Shown: positions 11,835-22,803 of the stretch, piece after piece
Numbering within the stretch: the stretch's first letter is position 1
How the letters are laid out: every line of letters starts with the position of its first letter
Source of the DNA: Chalciporus piperatus
Lineage: Eukaryota > Basidiomycota > Agaricomycetes > Boletales > Boletaceae
DNA length: 64,000 nucleotides
Assembly: GCA_038093975.1 (NCBI GenBank)
Contig: JBBPTG010000066.1
Location: forward strand, 1 to 64,000
Reading direction: 5' to 3'
Translations under genes and position numbers: made by a program
The notes under the pieces: model-generated
Seen by the model: only the letters and a program-made list of their open reading frames with translations
The model's database searches: none
Told to the model about the DNA's origin: nothing

Positions 11835-13555
11835 ATGACAGACGCGCCTCTCAAACCGTTCAACAATTGGCCAAACGATGCTGGGGTGAGTTGGCCATCT
11901 TCAGTCACCTAGGGCGCGCGCTAAGTGGCCTTGTGTTGTAGTTTGATGCCATATACGAGGAGAGAGAGCCCGTAGAGCTCAAAGTCTCCGGAGCCATCCC
12001 ACCTTACGTCTCAGGTACCCTCTACCGCACCGGTCCTGGGGGTTACCAAGTGAAAACCGAAAAGGGCACGACCTTCTCTATCGACCACTGGTTCGATGGA
12101 TTTTCTCAGAACCACCGTTTCGAAATTATTCAATCCGACTCGTCTACACGCGTTATCTATAACTCTCGTCGAAGTGTCGACCCTCTAATCGAGCACGTCC
12201 GAAAGACTGGCAAGATGAACGGCTTTAGCTTTGGCCAGAAGCGCGACCCCTGTGTCAGCTTCTTCAAGAAGGTCATGTCAATGTTCATTCCTGCGCCAAG
12301 TACACCACCAGATCAGGCCAACATCGGCGTCACGATCTCTGTGAACCCGCCGGGTCTCAGTGATATCGATACGAGCAAAGGGAAGAAGAAGGGCGGTCAT
12401 GCGTCTGGTGTTCAGTCTCTCTGGGCCAAGACAGATGCTGCTAGTTTCCGCGAAATTGACCCCGAAACACTCGAGCCCATGGGTGTCGCCTCGCAGACAG
12501 TCCTCCATCCCGAACTCACCGGTCCCCTCTCTGGTGCTCATGCTAAATCAGATCCGGTCTCCGGTGACGTCTTCAACTACAACCTCGCTCTCGGCAAAAC
12601 GCCGACGTACAAGATCTTCCGCGTGTCTGCCGCCACAGGAAAAACGGATATCTTGGCGACGATCACTGACGCACCACCTGCCTACCTGCACTCTGCGCTG
12701 GTCACGGAGAACTACTTCATTCTCTGTGTTTGGGGCGGTCAGTATGCATGGGGAGGGGTCAAGGTCTTGTGGGAGAAGAACATGCTTGACGCAATCGCCC
12801 CGTTTGATCCGTCGACGAAAGCCTTGTGGTACGTCATCGACCGCAAGCACGGGCAGGGTGTTGTTGCCAAGTACGAGTGCGACCCATTCTTCTGCTTCCA
12901 TGCCGTCAACGCCTGGGAAGAGGCATCCCCTTCCGATCCCTCACAGATCGACATCGTCGCTGACCTCTCAATCTACAAGAACCTCGACGTCATCAAACGT
13001 TTCTACTTCAACAACATCAAATCCACTTCTCCCGGGTCGCTTAACTACGCAAACGAGAAGCGGAGGAGCTGTGACGTGTTTTTGCGGCGCTGGAGGCTAC
13101 CTGCAGTAAATATTGCTGTCCCCTCGGAGCCACGTGAAGCTGTTACACTATTCACCGCGGAGCATGACCACTCGTGCGACCTTCCCGTCATCAACCCCCG
13201 TTTCCTCACCAAACCATCGCGGTACATTTTCGGTATCTGCGATCGTGACCTCAGCACTTTCTTCGATGGTCTCGTTAAGTACGACACGGAATCGCGTACG
13301 CCGACATATTGGTCTGTGCAGGGGCACAACCCTGGCGAGCCCATCTTCGTTCCTAACCCCGAAGGCACGTCGGAGGACGACGGCGTACTCCTGAGTGTCG
13401 TGCTCGACGGGTTTTCGGAGAAGAGTTATCTGTTGGTGTTGGACGCGAAGACTATGAAGGAGGTGGGCAGGGCGAGCATGGAATGTGTCGTTGGGTTTGG
13501 ATTCCATGGTAATTACCACCCATCGTCCGTGAAAGGGCCTGGTACGGATATCTGA
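11835..13555 (+). CDS. Carotenoid cleavage oxygenase (RPE65 family)
   Basis: Two exons, 11835-11885 and 11942-13555, give 554 residues, the normal length for the family. The enzyme is expected to cleave a double bond of a carotenoid or apocarotenoid (or a stilbene, in some fungal members) with one non-haem iron held by four histidines. All four are present: SGAHAKSDP (about residue 217), YLHSALVTENY (about 267), CFHAVNAWEE (about 337) and GFHGNYHP (about 539). The N-terminus carries the family signature GTLYRTGPGGY. There is no signal peptide, so it is probably cytosolic or membrane-associated. No carotenoid synthesis gene lies nearby, and the product cannot be predicted from sequence. Confidence 0.9.
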
Positions 13556-13911
13556 GCGGGTATGCTTTATCCTTCTCCGAGTCGAAGTCTGATGAACGAT
13601 ATACTTGGCGTATCTATCGAGAGCATTGTGTACATTAGGCATTAATAGTTGCTATCAGTGATCGTAAGTTATGTGGTTTCGCTTCTCCACCATAACGTTG
13701 CAAGGCGTGTGACACCGCAACTATCCCTCAACTTGCAGCCACATCATGACTCGGATATCTGTGTCAATCAAGCGCTCACACAGTGTTATTACGCACATAC
13801 GAACGCATAAACTCTCAGGTTCTTCATGCATCAATTTATCAACGTTATCGACTCTGCTGATTATTAACAGCTCGACTAATCATACACATCTCTGGTAGCC
13901 ACATCACGACA

Positions 13912-16301
13912 TCAACGCTTCTTCTTCGGTGCTTGCGGTGTCGGCGAGGTTTCAACTCCCGAAATTGATCTCTTGAGGGATTGCGTATACAACGTATGCA
14001 GTCGGGCAAGCTTAATTTCCCCCGAATACTCCAATGCCTCCTTGAGATGCTTTATAACCTTGTCATGAATTTCTTGGAGGGCCAAGTCTGATATGCGAAT
14101 ATCTGGGTATGATTCTTCTGCCGCTCGATAGGCATCCACCAGATCAGCGGAAAAATCGTAAAGCGGAGCGGCAACATTCGAGTAAGTGGGCGAAAGCGTG
14201 TTCAAAGAGTCCTGGATAGTCTTGGAGTCAACCAAAAATTGGTAGCGAGAATCCTGACCAAGGCAGCCGGGGAAAGCGTCGAGATATGCCTTCCATTGAG
14301 GTTTCAGATCGGCAACGGGACGTTTTTTGTCGACATTGTAGAATAGAGCCCATGAAAGTGCCCAAAACACTGATTCCAAGTCGTGTAGGACGTTCATCCG
14401 GAATGGGGGGGTCGGGGGTGCGCTAGTACCCCTAGGCGGCCTAACGGACGGGAAAAACTTGTACTGATATCGATCAACTTCCCAGGCCATGAAATCGATC
14501 GTTCCCTGCCGAGAGAGATCACCCATTGATATACGACTCATAATTGGAAGACTCTTACGGTTCGAACATCATGGGATGTCTCCGATCCGATCAGCTTTGC
14601 ATACTCAAAATCACAAAGTTTGCCGATACTCTGACCATCCTTGACGACTTGCAAAGCATTCCCAACACTGTAGTCCCGATGAACCCAGCCGACCCTGTGC
14701 ATGTAATACAAAGCTAAATTTTATGAGCCACGGAAGACCTGGTGAAATAGATGGGGTCACCTTTGAGTGTATCGAGAATACAAGCAATGATGTCCTTGAG
14801 CACGAGCATATCTTGAAGAGCGGTGCCGACATCATCGAACACAGTGCGGTGATGCACTTTCTGCGGAATGGGGCCATCGAACAACGGAGGAAGGATTGGA
14901 ACGACCGGTACGTTTCCGACGCTTGAAATATACAATCTCGTCGAGGGAGCAGTCAGCTCGACGGGCTGCCACCGACAGCCTTCTGGGAGAGCACCATCTT
15001 CTGTGAAGGACTCCAGGGTACGGTCCACGCTGTCATTGACTATGACGTCTCCGAAGTCCTTGACACTAACAAAGTATTTGGTCGCCTCATCTGCTTCTGT
15101 TGGAAACTTGTCTCGAATAGCCTTCAAAATCTCAGCTATTATGTCGCCCTCCGCTAGCCGGTCGCTATCCTTCCAGGAGTCTTTGATTGCTACGACGTTC
15201 CCTTGAGCATCCTTGGCCTCATAGACGCGAGTCCCACGCCCCACCATAGACTCAGCACCGAAGGTGGCGATCTCATATGTAGTAGTATACGTGGTTTCCT
15301 TGACTGTGATCTGGTATTGCGTAGGTTTCTTGTTATCCTCGCCGAGAATGCGCTTAATGGTTGGATCCCATCCGAGCGTCACGTCTGTAGCAGGGCCCAA
15401 GGCGGAAAAAAGGAAGATGAAATCGTCAACGTCCTGAGAGGTTTGCCTGATCAATATTAAGACACATCGAACAGTTCGTCGACGTACCTCCATGAAGTTG
15501 ATGGGTTCAGTTACCACAAGGCAGGCACGACTGGTGAGCCAGAGTTTCATGTACTTGTCTTCAATGGTAATCCCGTATGCAAAACGGCGGCAGGGATCCT
15601 CGCGCATTATGTTGTGGAGACTCCAGATGATCTTATGGTCGTTCTACAATATGCATTGTATTAGCTCACAAACGTATTCGGGTAGAAAGATGACGAACGT
15701 CAAGTGTATCGACATCCCGGTTGTTCAGATTGAACTCGAACGGGACGGCTATATCAAACCAGTGGTGCCAAGGCGAACCAGTCTCAGTTGGGTCGACAAC
15801 TGTGGAATTGAGAAGCCTGATGTATCCGTCTGGACGCGAGATATTGTTGCGACTTAAAAGCGGTGTGTTGTTCGGGTTATGGACGTAGTCTACTACGCAA
15901 TCTGATTGCTCGCAGAAAATCGAGTTGATAATAGGTGTGAGTTGCGCGAAGGTCTTCGACTCGGATTTTGATGAGGCGGGAGAGGTCTCAAAGCCCTTCC
16001 AGTGGATACCTGATTCGGAGTCTGAGATGATCCATCCTTCCTTCGCCAAACGTGCCCTTATCTGAGCGACACTGGCACGACCGGCGACGAGAGAGTCGTT
16101 CTGTACAATCTGCTTTCGGAGTAGATCGAAAGGAACCGTTAGGACCCTTTGCAAGTCCTTCAGGACGGCTTGACGCCCTAGTAACAATTCCTCCGTACGG
16201 TATTCGGATTGCGAGGTGGCGCGAGGAAGGGGATGTGTGTCCGGCTGGAGGGGTGCCCCGCCCTTGGGAGGTGGTGTCTGCGGTGAAGGTTGGTTTGACA
16301 T
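13912..16301 (-). CDS. FunK1-type fungal protein kinase, copy A
   Basis: Exons (from the start at 16301): to about 15709, about 15653-15492, about 15436-14770, about 14714-14560, and about 14510-13912, giving about 700 residues. An N-terminal domain of about 330 residues precedes the kinase core, as in the fungal-specific FunK1 family (Pkinase_fungal). The core shows the lysine motif NVVAIKDSWK, the catalytic loop WVHRDYSVGN, a metal-binding DFE in LCDFEYAK (E in place of the usual G, common in this family) and GTIDFMAWEV in the activation segment. A basic tail (APKKKR) ends the protein. All key catalytic residues seem to be retained. It is nearly identical to copy B at 53178-55594 except in the last exon. 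Substrates of FunK1 kinases are not known to me. Confidence 0.85.
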
Positions 16302-16740
16302 CGCAGAGACAAAGAAAAGTGGTGAGGATTGGGCCTTGAAAGCTTGACAACTTGCTGTTTAAGTACCTTCACGGCCCCACCTAGCCTTCTGGTGACCAGA
16401 CCTGTCTATGAGGCAAGCCGTCGATAGACGGTCTGGTAAAATCCGTCAAAATCTTGGCAGCGCACTTGCCTGATGGTAAATTTCAGGCGGACCATCGCTT
16501 AGTTCACCATCATCTCCCCGTGACGGGCCGCTCTCTCCTCCGCCCATTCTCCAGCTCCGCCCTCCATCATCTCATCTCAGTCCAGATTCTCCTGCGGCCC
16601 CATTGTCCATTTGCACCGACACCGAACCCCAGTGGCCCAATACAAAGTGTACGACGAGCCTCGGATCGCATGTGTATTTCCTTTATTCAACGCAGATTAA
16701 ATTGCGTGCGCGGCATCTGAGCTCTACGAACACCCAGGCA

Positions 16741-17550
16741 TTATCGCGTGTAGTTCAACTGAAATCGCGTGCATTCTTCCTCTGTTACGTATGCTGCTAG
16801 CTGTACAATGGCACTCCATCCCGATCTTTCAGTCGTAGAACTGTGATACACTTTGTAAGAGGCGAGAACAGCGTCAAATGTTGCTGTTGGTGATGGAAAA
16901 ATGGTGAACGGTTGAGTCTTCATGACATCTCGCGTCGTCATTTCCAACAAACGTCTGTTCGTTCTGCGGCGAAACCCAACCTCAGCATCGCCGTTTGTAT
17001 CAAAATATGGTTATGCTATCACAGCTTCGAAACCGAATCTCACCATAGGGGTCTCATAGGACTGCGGGGGGAGCCACGGTAGACCGAGTATGACGATGGT
17101 CTTGTCTTTGAGAGGAACTCTGAACTGCATCATCATGGGAGGGGTAAACATCTTGTGCGGGGCTGCAGCCACCAGAACGCTCGCAGCCTGTAAAGCACCA
17201 ACTGCGGTGACGTGTTCTTCGGCGCATACGATCGAATCGGACCTGGACTTGAAGTGGAACAGCGACCAGGGGGTGCGACCGGATGACGACGATGGTGGGG
17301 TTTCTTGCAGTTCGCCTCTCTTCCTTTTCAAGGCTCTCATGGCCCGTCGTTGACGGAGGATGACACCGACTGTGAGAGCAGCCATCATGAGCAATAACAG
17401 GACGAGTGCGATCATGGCGGGAATGGAGACTTGGTTTGTATGTGCGGGAGGTTTGGTCAGTGATGGATTGGACGTTGAGGTCGGGATGACCGTGCTTTGG
17501 GTCGGTGCCATGGCGAAGAGGTTCGTAGAGGACGGGGATCCTGTCCACAA
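16741..17550 (-). pseudogene. Membrane protein gene, copy A, with premature stop
   Basis: Counterpart of the intact 286-codon frame at 50770-51630. An N-terminal extracellular-type S/T/P stretch is followed by one membrane span (MIALVLLLLMMAALTVGVIL) and a basic RQRRAMRALKRKRGE segment. In this copy a CAA codon has become TAA at 17011-17013, cutting off about the last 90 residues; reading continues without further damage to a stop at 16741. The truncated product keeps the membrane span, so a shortened protein is possible, but I read it as a decaying duplicate. Family unknown. Confidence 0.7.
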
Positions 17551-17857
17551 CCGAGGGAAATACTACAGTAGGAGGCTGACCTTCATCGGATGGATCCATT
17601 GCACTAGTAGAGGCTGACCATCTAAAGTCATTCATCTCGCCATGACAGCCGTCAACGGTCGTCCGCGGTAGCTCGCCAGTGGCAAGGTTGTGCCGGGTAT
17701 TATGTCTCACTAGTACCGCCCAACTACCGCACTGCGCAGATATCTGATACAGTTCGGTTCAGTGGCTAGGATCGTGGCTGAGCGCTGAGCAGGAACTTGA
17801 AGGTGGGTATGACGTAATCGTGGTTTGTCAACCTCTGTCAGTGTTTGCTCGCTCGCC

Positions 17858-18571
17858 ATGGCCAAGTCGAAGATACCAAAGACAAGCGCCTGCCCCACAA
17901 AGTCATCTAACGGTCATTCTGATCCTGTCTCGCTGATTCTTCCCTACCTCTACATTGGCCCATGTTCTGCGACGTCTGCGACATCGACTTTCATCCCCAG
18001 AGCGGGGATTACCCACGTCATCAGCGTCGGGAAGAAACCCAGGTCGACACTCGAAAAGGTCACCTACCTTCGTCTCACAATCGAGGATGACCCTTCTGCG
18101 GACCTGGCAAAAGCGGGGGAACAGGCAATTGCCTTCATTAACTCAGCACGCGCGGGGTCGAAACCCTGCAAAGTCCTCGTCCATTGCTTCGCAGGGATCT
18201 CTCGCTCTCCTGCTCTCGTAACACTTTACCTGATCCAAAAGTGTGGCATGTCGTTGAAACACGCATTGGGTCTCATCGTCCGTGCACGACCTAGTGCTTG
18301 CCCAAACCCCGGGTTTTTGTTGCAATTGCAGCAAGCGGAGCTGGAGTTCCGCGGGAGTTATTCTTTACCTTCCGATCTAAAAGCTCTCCCCAGCAAGAAA
18401 GAGGACCGTCTGGCCCTCTTTCAGGAACACTCTGCTGTCAGCCAAGACAAGACTGAATCATCATCGGGGATTTTCGTTCGCGGCTCAGACGAGCTCAGAC
18501 GCTCAAGCAGGCTAAAGCTTGCAGTGCGAATGCTCCCGATCACGGATCATTCGGAACAGCAGATGGCATAA
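17858..18571 (+). CDS. Dual-specificity protein phosphatase
   Basis: One exon of 237 residues, beginning at the ATG at 17858. The active-site loop HCFAGISRSP (about residues 108-117) is the cysteine phosphatase signature HCxxGxxRS with the AGISRS form typical of dual-specificity phosphatases. The opening SLILPYLYIGP and GITHVISVGKKP match the start of the DSP domain, and the ASP of TIEDDPSADL is the likely general acid. The C-terminal 80 residues are charged and have no recognised domain. It probably dephosphorylates Ser/Thr and Tyr on proteins (MAP-kinase phosphatase-like size), but no kinase-docking domain is visible. It lies just inside the left inverted arm and is not duplicated. Confidence 0.88.
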   Translation: MAKSKIPKTSACPTKSSNGHSDPVSLILPYLYIGPCSATSATSTFIPRAGITHVISVGKKPRSTLEKVTYLRLTIEDDPSADLAKAGEQAIAFINSARAGSKPCKVLVHCFAGISRSPALVTLYLIQKCGMSLKHALGLIVRARPSACPNPGFLLQLQQAELEFRGSYSLPSDLKALPSKKEDRLALFQEHSAVSQDKTESSSGIFVRGSDELRRSSRLKLAVRMLPITDHSEQQMA

Positions 18572-19327
18572 GTGGTAGGAGAAGCGAGGTGGACCTAGCA
18601 ACGCAATGAATGCCCGGGCTCCGCCGTGCAGAAAGTTGTCAGTTGCCAGGCTTCGCTATGGTGCTAGTGAGGCATTGGGTTGCGGCCTCCGGGGCACGGA
18701 GGCCCTCCCATGTGTGGTCCGCGGAAGACGGCTGTGGGCTCTAGAGGTTCGGTTTGGGAAGGGAAGAAATATTGTAAGTACTGTACAGTGGTCTGCTTGT
18801 GCGTATGCGATACATGCCCATATACATGAATAGGTGTCAGTGTGTTGTCTTGTGACCGTGACACGATTTAACCGCAAGGCATTTGCTACGCGACATTGCG
18901 GGGCCCGTCCTGTCACGGGAACTCTGGGATCTTCGGACAACTTCGTCACTCCACTTCCCCGTGGGGTGTAACTTCAGGAACCAGGTCGTGCTGTGATCAT
19001 CGAATCCATTCCAGAACTATTCCAGCTTGATCAGAAAGGTTGTGCAAACATTCCATGATTTGTTGTAAACACATTTGCTGCAAGTGCCAGGACTCGGGGG
19101 ACCCGCGGCTTCCAGCAGGGGTAATTTGTCAGGTGCCAAATCAGTGGGGCATCTGATCCGTTTGACGTGAGTTGTCTTATGATGCTCCCCATGATCGCAA
19201 TTTCGTTAAGCTTTGACAGCTCGTCTCCTGACGGCCATCCTGTGTGCGTATAAATTCAAGCAAGATACCTTGAAGCTGTTCGAAGCCTCACGTTCCAAGT
19301 CTATTCTCCGTCGACTCCTTGAGAATC
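18572..19327. other. Intergenic with esterase promoter
   Basis: No gene is visible. A TATAAAT at 19249-19255, 79 bp before the esterase start codon, is the likely core promoter. Confidence 0.5.
19249..19255 (+). promoter_or_regulatory. TATA box of carboxylesterase gene 1
   Basis: TATAAAT at a normal distance (79 bp) from the start codon at 19328. Confidence 0.5.
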
Positions 19328-21652
19328 ATGAAAGTGCTAAACGTTGGGCTTCTCGCTGTTCTCCAAGCGCTATTGTGCGTTAAGGCGCTGGCCACCCCAG
19401 TCGCGTCGGCCCCGATCATCGACTTGGGGTACGCCCAGTACCAGGGTGCCGTTGACACGACGAGCAACATCACTAGCTTCCTTGGCATTCGCTATGCATC
19501 TCCTCCAGTCGGTCAGTGCGGGACAAGTGTTCCAACTAACTAGATCTGACGATACTCTTGTCCAGGCAACTCGCGATGGACTGCCCCGCAACCCCCACAG
19601 AAGATGTCCGCCGTTCAACCAGCCACGCAGCAGCCTAACGAGTGTTATCAAGCAAACTATGGCAGCTCGTCAACCAACCCGCTCGAAACCACTGGCAGTC
19701 CTGCCAAACGCGCGGTAAGCCAGTCAGAGGACTGTCTCTTCCTCAAGTACGTCTGTCACTGCCATGCCTGCCGAGCGTGAATCGTGACCAATGTCTAGCG
19801 TGTACACTCCCGTCGACTTGGCCACTGCTTCTTCTTCTGGAGGTCTCCCCGTTGTTGTCTGGATTCATGGAGGAGGGTGAGCTTCTCGCCATCCCGTTTA
19901 GTTTCCCGACCTGACTGTTTCAAAGATACATCGCGGGTGCAGCGAGCGGATACAATGGTGGAGACTTGATCAGGGAGGCTGACGGCGGCGTCGTCTCCGT
20001 TATCATCCAATACCGCCTCGGCTTGTTCGGCTTCTTGGCTGGAGAGGCTGTTCAGGAAGGCGGTGCCCTCAACGCTGGTTTACGTGAGTTTCACTGTCTG
20101 GGCGACAAATTGGTTTCTGAGCTTGCATTATAGTCGACCAGAACTATGCCTTGCAATGGGTGCAATCGCACGTCAGTATTGTTGTGATTACTTCCTCTGA
20201 TCAATCATTTATCTTGCGAAACAGATTGCGGCGTTCGGGGGTGATCCTTCGAGGGTCACGATTTGGGGCGAATCAGCAGGTTGGTCTTGTCGCCCGAGAA
20301 ATGCGGTATTGGCTCACTAGTTTTGATACGCAGGTGCCGGATCCGTGATGCAGCATCTTATTGCCCATGGTGGTAACACCCAGCCTCCCTTGTTCAGCGG
20401 TGCCATGACAAGCTCTACTTTCTTGCCCTCTCAATACAACTACAATCATCGTATCCCGGAGGTGAGCTTAACCATACCCTTGATCGCCATCGACTAAATC
20501 CTTCGGTTCAGATGCTCTACAGCGAAGTGGTCGCTGCAACAGGGTAAGCATGTCGCTCTTTCAAAATACGTTAAATCAATCTCACTATGATGCAGTTGCG
20601 CGAGTTCGGACACGCTTTCCTGCCTCCGTCAAGCTGATGTTAACACGTTGCAAACATTGAACGCCAACATCAACGTGGATGGATTCTATGGTACCTACTC
20701 CTTCGTTCCCGTCGTCGATGGCACTTTCATTGTCGAGCGTCCCACGGTCACGATCACCAGGGGCCGTTTGAATGGAGTAAGTCATGCTCCTGCTTGACCT
20801 TCACATCTACTGAGTCTCGATCTTGTAGGATGCACTCTATGCCGTTACGAACTCCCATGAGGGCAACCAGTTTGTGAACCAGACCCACAACATGCCTGTT
20901 GCGCAATACATCACCACGCTGTTCCCTGACATGCAGTCATGGGACGCCGATCTTGCGATTCCACTTTACGCTGGTCTTGGCACGGAGATTGACCAGGCTA
21001 ACTACGTGATGGGCGAAGGTAAGAGCACACTCCTCCTAGTTGAATTTGTCGTACGTTAACTTCTATGTTCACAGCGATTTTCGTTTGCCCTACGTACTAC
21101 CTCTTGAAAGCTTACGGCAAGAAAGCTTGGAAGGTAAATATTTCAATTCAATTCCCTACGCGTGTTTTTCCAACGAGGTGTTTCCAGGCAGAGTTTGCGA
21201 TTCCACCCGGCCTGCACGGCATGGACACTGCATACTACTTCACATCGTAAGTTTCTTCTCCGATCGCTCGTGTCACACAGCTGATATCACCGCTCCTCTG
21301 CCCTTGGGCAGTATGGGTCAGGCATACAACAACTCTGAGTTCCTTACCGCATTCTCGAACAGCTTCATGGCGATGGTGATGTCGGAGAACCCGAGCGACA
21401 AGTACAACTCCAGCGACGTCACACCTGCCCACTGGAAGCCCTGGGCTGAAGGCCACAAGGAGATGATGTTCAACAGGACGGAGGCAGGCGAGCCTAACGT
21501 GTACCTGTTCAACACGGACAAGGTTCTCGAGACACGCTGCGCGTGAGTGTTCTTTTGCTTTTGCTTCAGAGTGTGAAAAGGTTTCTGATCGGGATGTTGT
21601 TCTCCGTGCGTGTAGGTACTGGTTGAGTATGACTGCCAACACCGCTCAGTAA
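19328..21652 (+). CDS. Secreted type-B carboxylesterase 1
   Basis: About a dozen short exons separated by 45-70 bp introns encode a protein of about 530 residues. It opens with a signal peptide ([20 protein letters not shown], then LATP). The alpha/beta-hydrolase signatures are all present: the N-terminal [12 protein letters not shown], the EDCLFLN strand, the oxyanion loop [14 protein letters not shown], the nucleophile elbow [11 protein letters not shown], an acid in TNSHEGNQF and a histidine in PPGLHGMD. This is the fungal cholinesterase/lipase-like family (lip1 type), which hydrolyses carboxylic esters outside the cell. N-glycosylation sites (NNS, NQT, NRT) fit secretion. A close paralogue lies at 27221-29552 with the same intron positions, so the two arose by duplication. 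Confidence 0.9.
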
Positions 21653-21829
21653 ATGCTTTGGTCGCGATGAAAAATCTGGAATGGGTGTAGTCCTATTAGG
21701 TGATGGGGACGGATCACTCGGATTGTATTCTATCACTATTCACAAAAGTGTGTGCCACTGGCGACTAAAGAGCCACTATAACTGCCTTTGTGTTCTGATT
21801 GATTGCTGAGTGTTGTGTTGCCGGCCGTC

Positions 21830-21836
21830 TATAAAT
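21830..21836 (+). promoter_or_regulatory. TATA-like box on plus strand behind lectin 1
   Basis: TATAAAT sits in a conserved flank (GCCGGCCGTCTATAAATCT) downstream of the minus-strand lectin gene and is kept at 23936-23942 in repeat copy 2. It faces into the lectin gene from its 3' side, so it could drive antisense transcription or be a relic of another gene. Confidence 0.25.
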
Positions 21837-21967
21837 CTTCCGCATCGCAGTGACTCAGTTGCTCCTCAAAACAACTACTATACATGCATACTCCTAGTAG
21901 TACTACAAACTTCAAGATCATCCCGAGTTACACAAAGTACAAAGCTCGAAAACAAAGAAAACAAATC

Positions 21968-22613
21968 TCAGTTCGACTCAGGCTGCTTTCCGACGAAGAA
22001 CCAAGCTTGGTTCTGATCCGCATCATTGTAGTCGACGAGAGTGACCTATCATGAATATGAGCTTCCGGTGCCAGGGTATTGAAGTCACATGAACTACTAG
22101 TATGGCTCACAGGCTCTCCGTTCAAGTTGTTGGCGACCCTCAAGACCTGACCGGACTTACCGTCCGCAATGCTTCGAGGTACGTTAGTTGATCGTAAAGC
22201 GACGCCGCCTGTACGATGGAAACTAAGCTCACTGAAAAGCATAGGGATAAGTGGTGCTCGGGAGGAGAGACCACGGATAGATCATGGTGCTGGTGACGAT
22301 GTTGCCTCCACTGACAGCCATGAAGTCACCGGTTCCATAGGACTGGATAGTCAGGTTTCGATTTTCGGTAGGCATGATGTTCCACTGCATCGTTCAGAAT
22401 TTAAAACTTGTGTGTGTGTGTGTGACATACACCCTGATTGATACTCACGATGTCGTTCCCAAGCTGATTGCCGACGCTGCAGACGACACTTGCTCCAGGG
22501 CCCTCAAAGTTGAAAACGTTGAGGTAGGTGTGAGTCGCCGCGTCCATGACAATGTAGGTGCCAGGTGGGAGACGGAAGTTGGAGGCGGAAAAGTGGGCCA
22601 TCAAACCAGACAT
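21968..22613 (-). CDS. Ricin-B-like (beta-trefoil) lectin 1
   Basis: Four exons: 22613-22449, 22383 to about 22231, about 22172-22119 and about 22051-21968, about 145 residues. The second intron fits as GTGAGC...CTAAC...GAAG and keeps the frame. There is no signal peptide, as in cytoplasmic mushroom lectins. The protein has the length and rhythm of fungal R-type lectins: an opening PPGTYIVMDAATHTYLNV, a middle GDFMAVSGGNIV, and a closing QNQAWFFVGK, equivalent to the NQxWxF signature of the trefoil's last lobe. Such lectins bind glycans and are thought to act in defence against animals. The family is inferred from pattern, not alignment; another beta-trefoil family (for example a protease inhibitor) is the main alternative. 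A near-identical copy lies at 24081-24724. Confidence 0.65.
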
Positions 22614-22803
22614 TGTTGGCGGGCAGTTCTAACTTCTAGCAGGGAAGCGAAGGACGATTCGAGTCAACTAACCAAGGATCGATGGGGGGACCTTTGAGAC
22701 AATAGTGCAGCAAATATTATCTTTTGTCGAGTATTCTAAGAATGTCAAAATTTATTGTTATAACGAATCACAAAATGTTAAATTCTCAATTGTATTATCC
22801 AAT

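Larger units (their letters stand above)
13800..17790. repeat. Left arm of large inverted duplication
   Basis: This segment is the reverse complement of about 50615-55720 apart from a 1,092 bp insertion in the right arm and small indels. Outer end: the sequence beyond the kinase stop matches until about 13800 (for example the GATAAATTGATGCATGAAGAACC stretch in the right arm, read reversed here). Inner end: similarity fades near 17790 (the shared word is CACTGAACCGAACTGTATC). The arms contain the same two genes, both pointing outward. Most of the length is nearly identical by eye; the exception is a block of about 480 bp in the last kinase exon. Confidence 0.9.
21755..22690. repeat. Direct repeat A, copy 1 (lectin unit)
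   Basis: About 935 bp repeated with high similarity at about 23865-24795 in the same orientation. It contains the whole lectin gene plus its downstream flank with the words GCCGGCCGTCTATAAATCT and CGCAGTGACTCAGTTGCT. Copy 1 has a longer GT-dinucleotide run in an intron (about 22409-22423). Confidence 0.85.

Noticed and set aside
12360..13109. Second long plus-strand frame inside the carotenoid oxygenase gene
   Set aside because: Shadow of the oxygenase frame (Ser/Arg/Thr-rich, no domain); the enzyme frame has all four iron ligands.
17054..17710. Alternative frame over the membrane gene (and its twin at 50775-51317)
   Set aside because: Both arms keep it only because they are duplicates; the membrane-span frame has better protein character and the twin frame is low complexity.
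22405..22425. GT dinucleotide run in lectin 1 as a regulatory Z-DNA element
   Set aside because: Short intronic microsatellite, reduced in copy 2; nothing suggests function.
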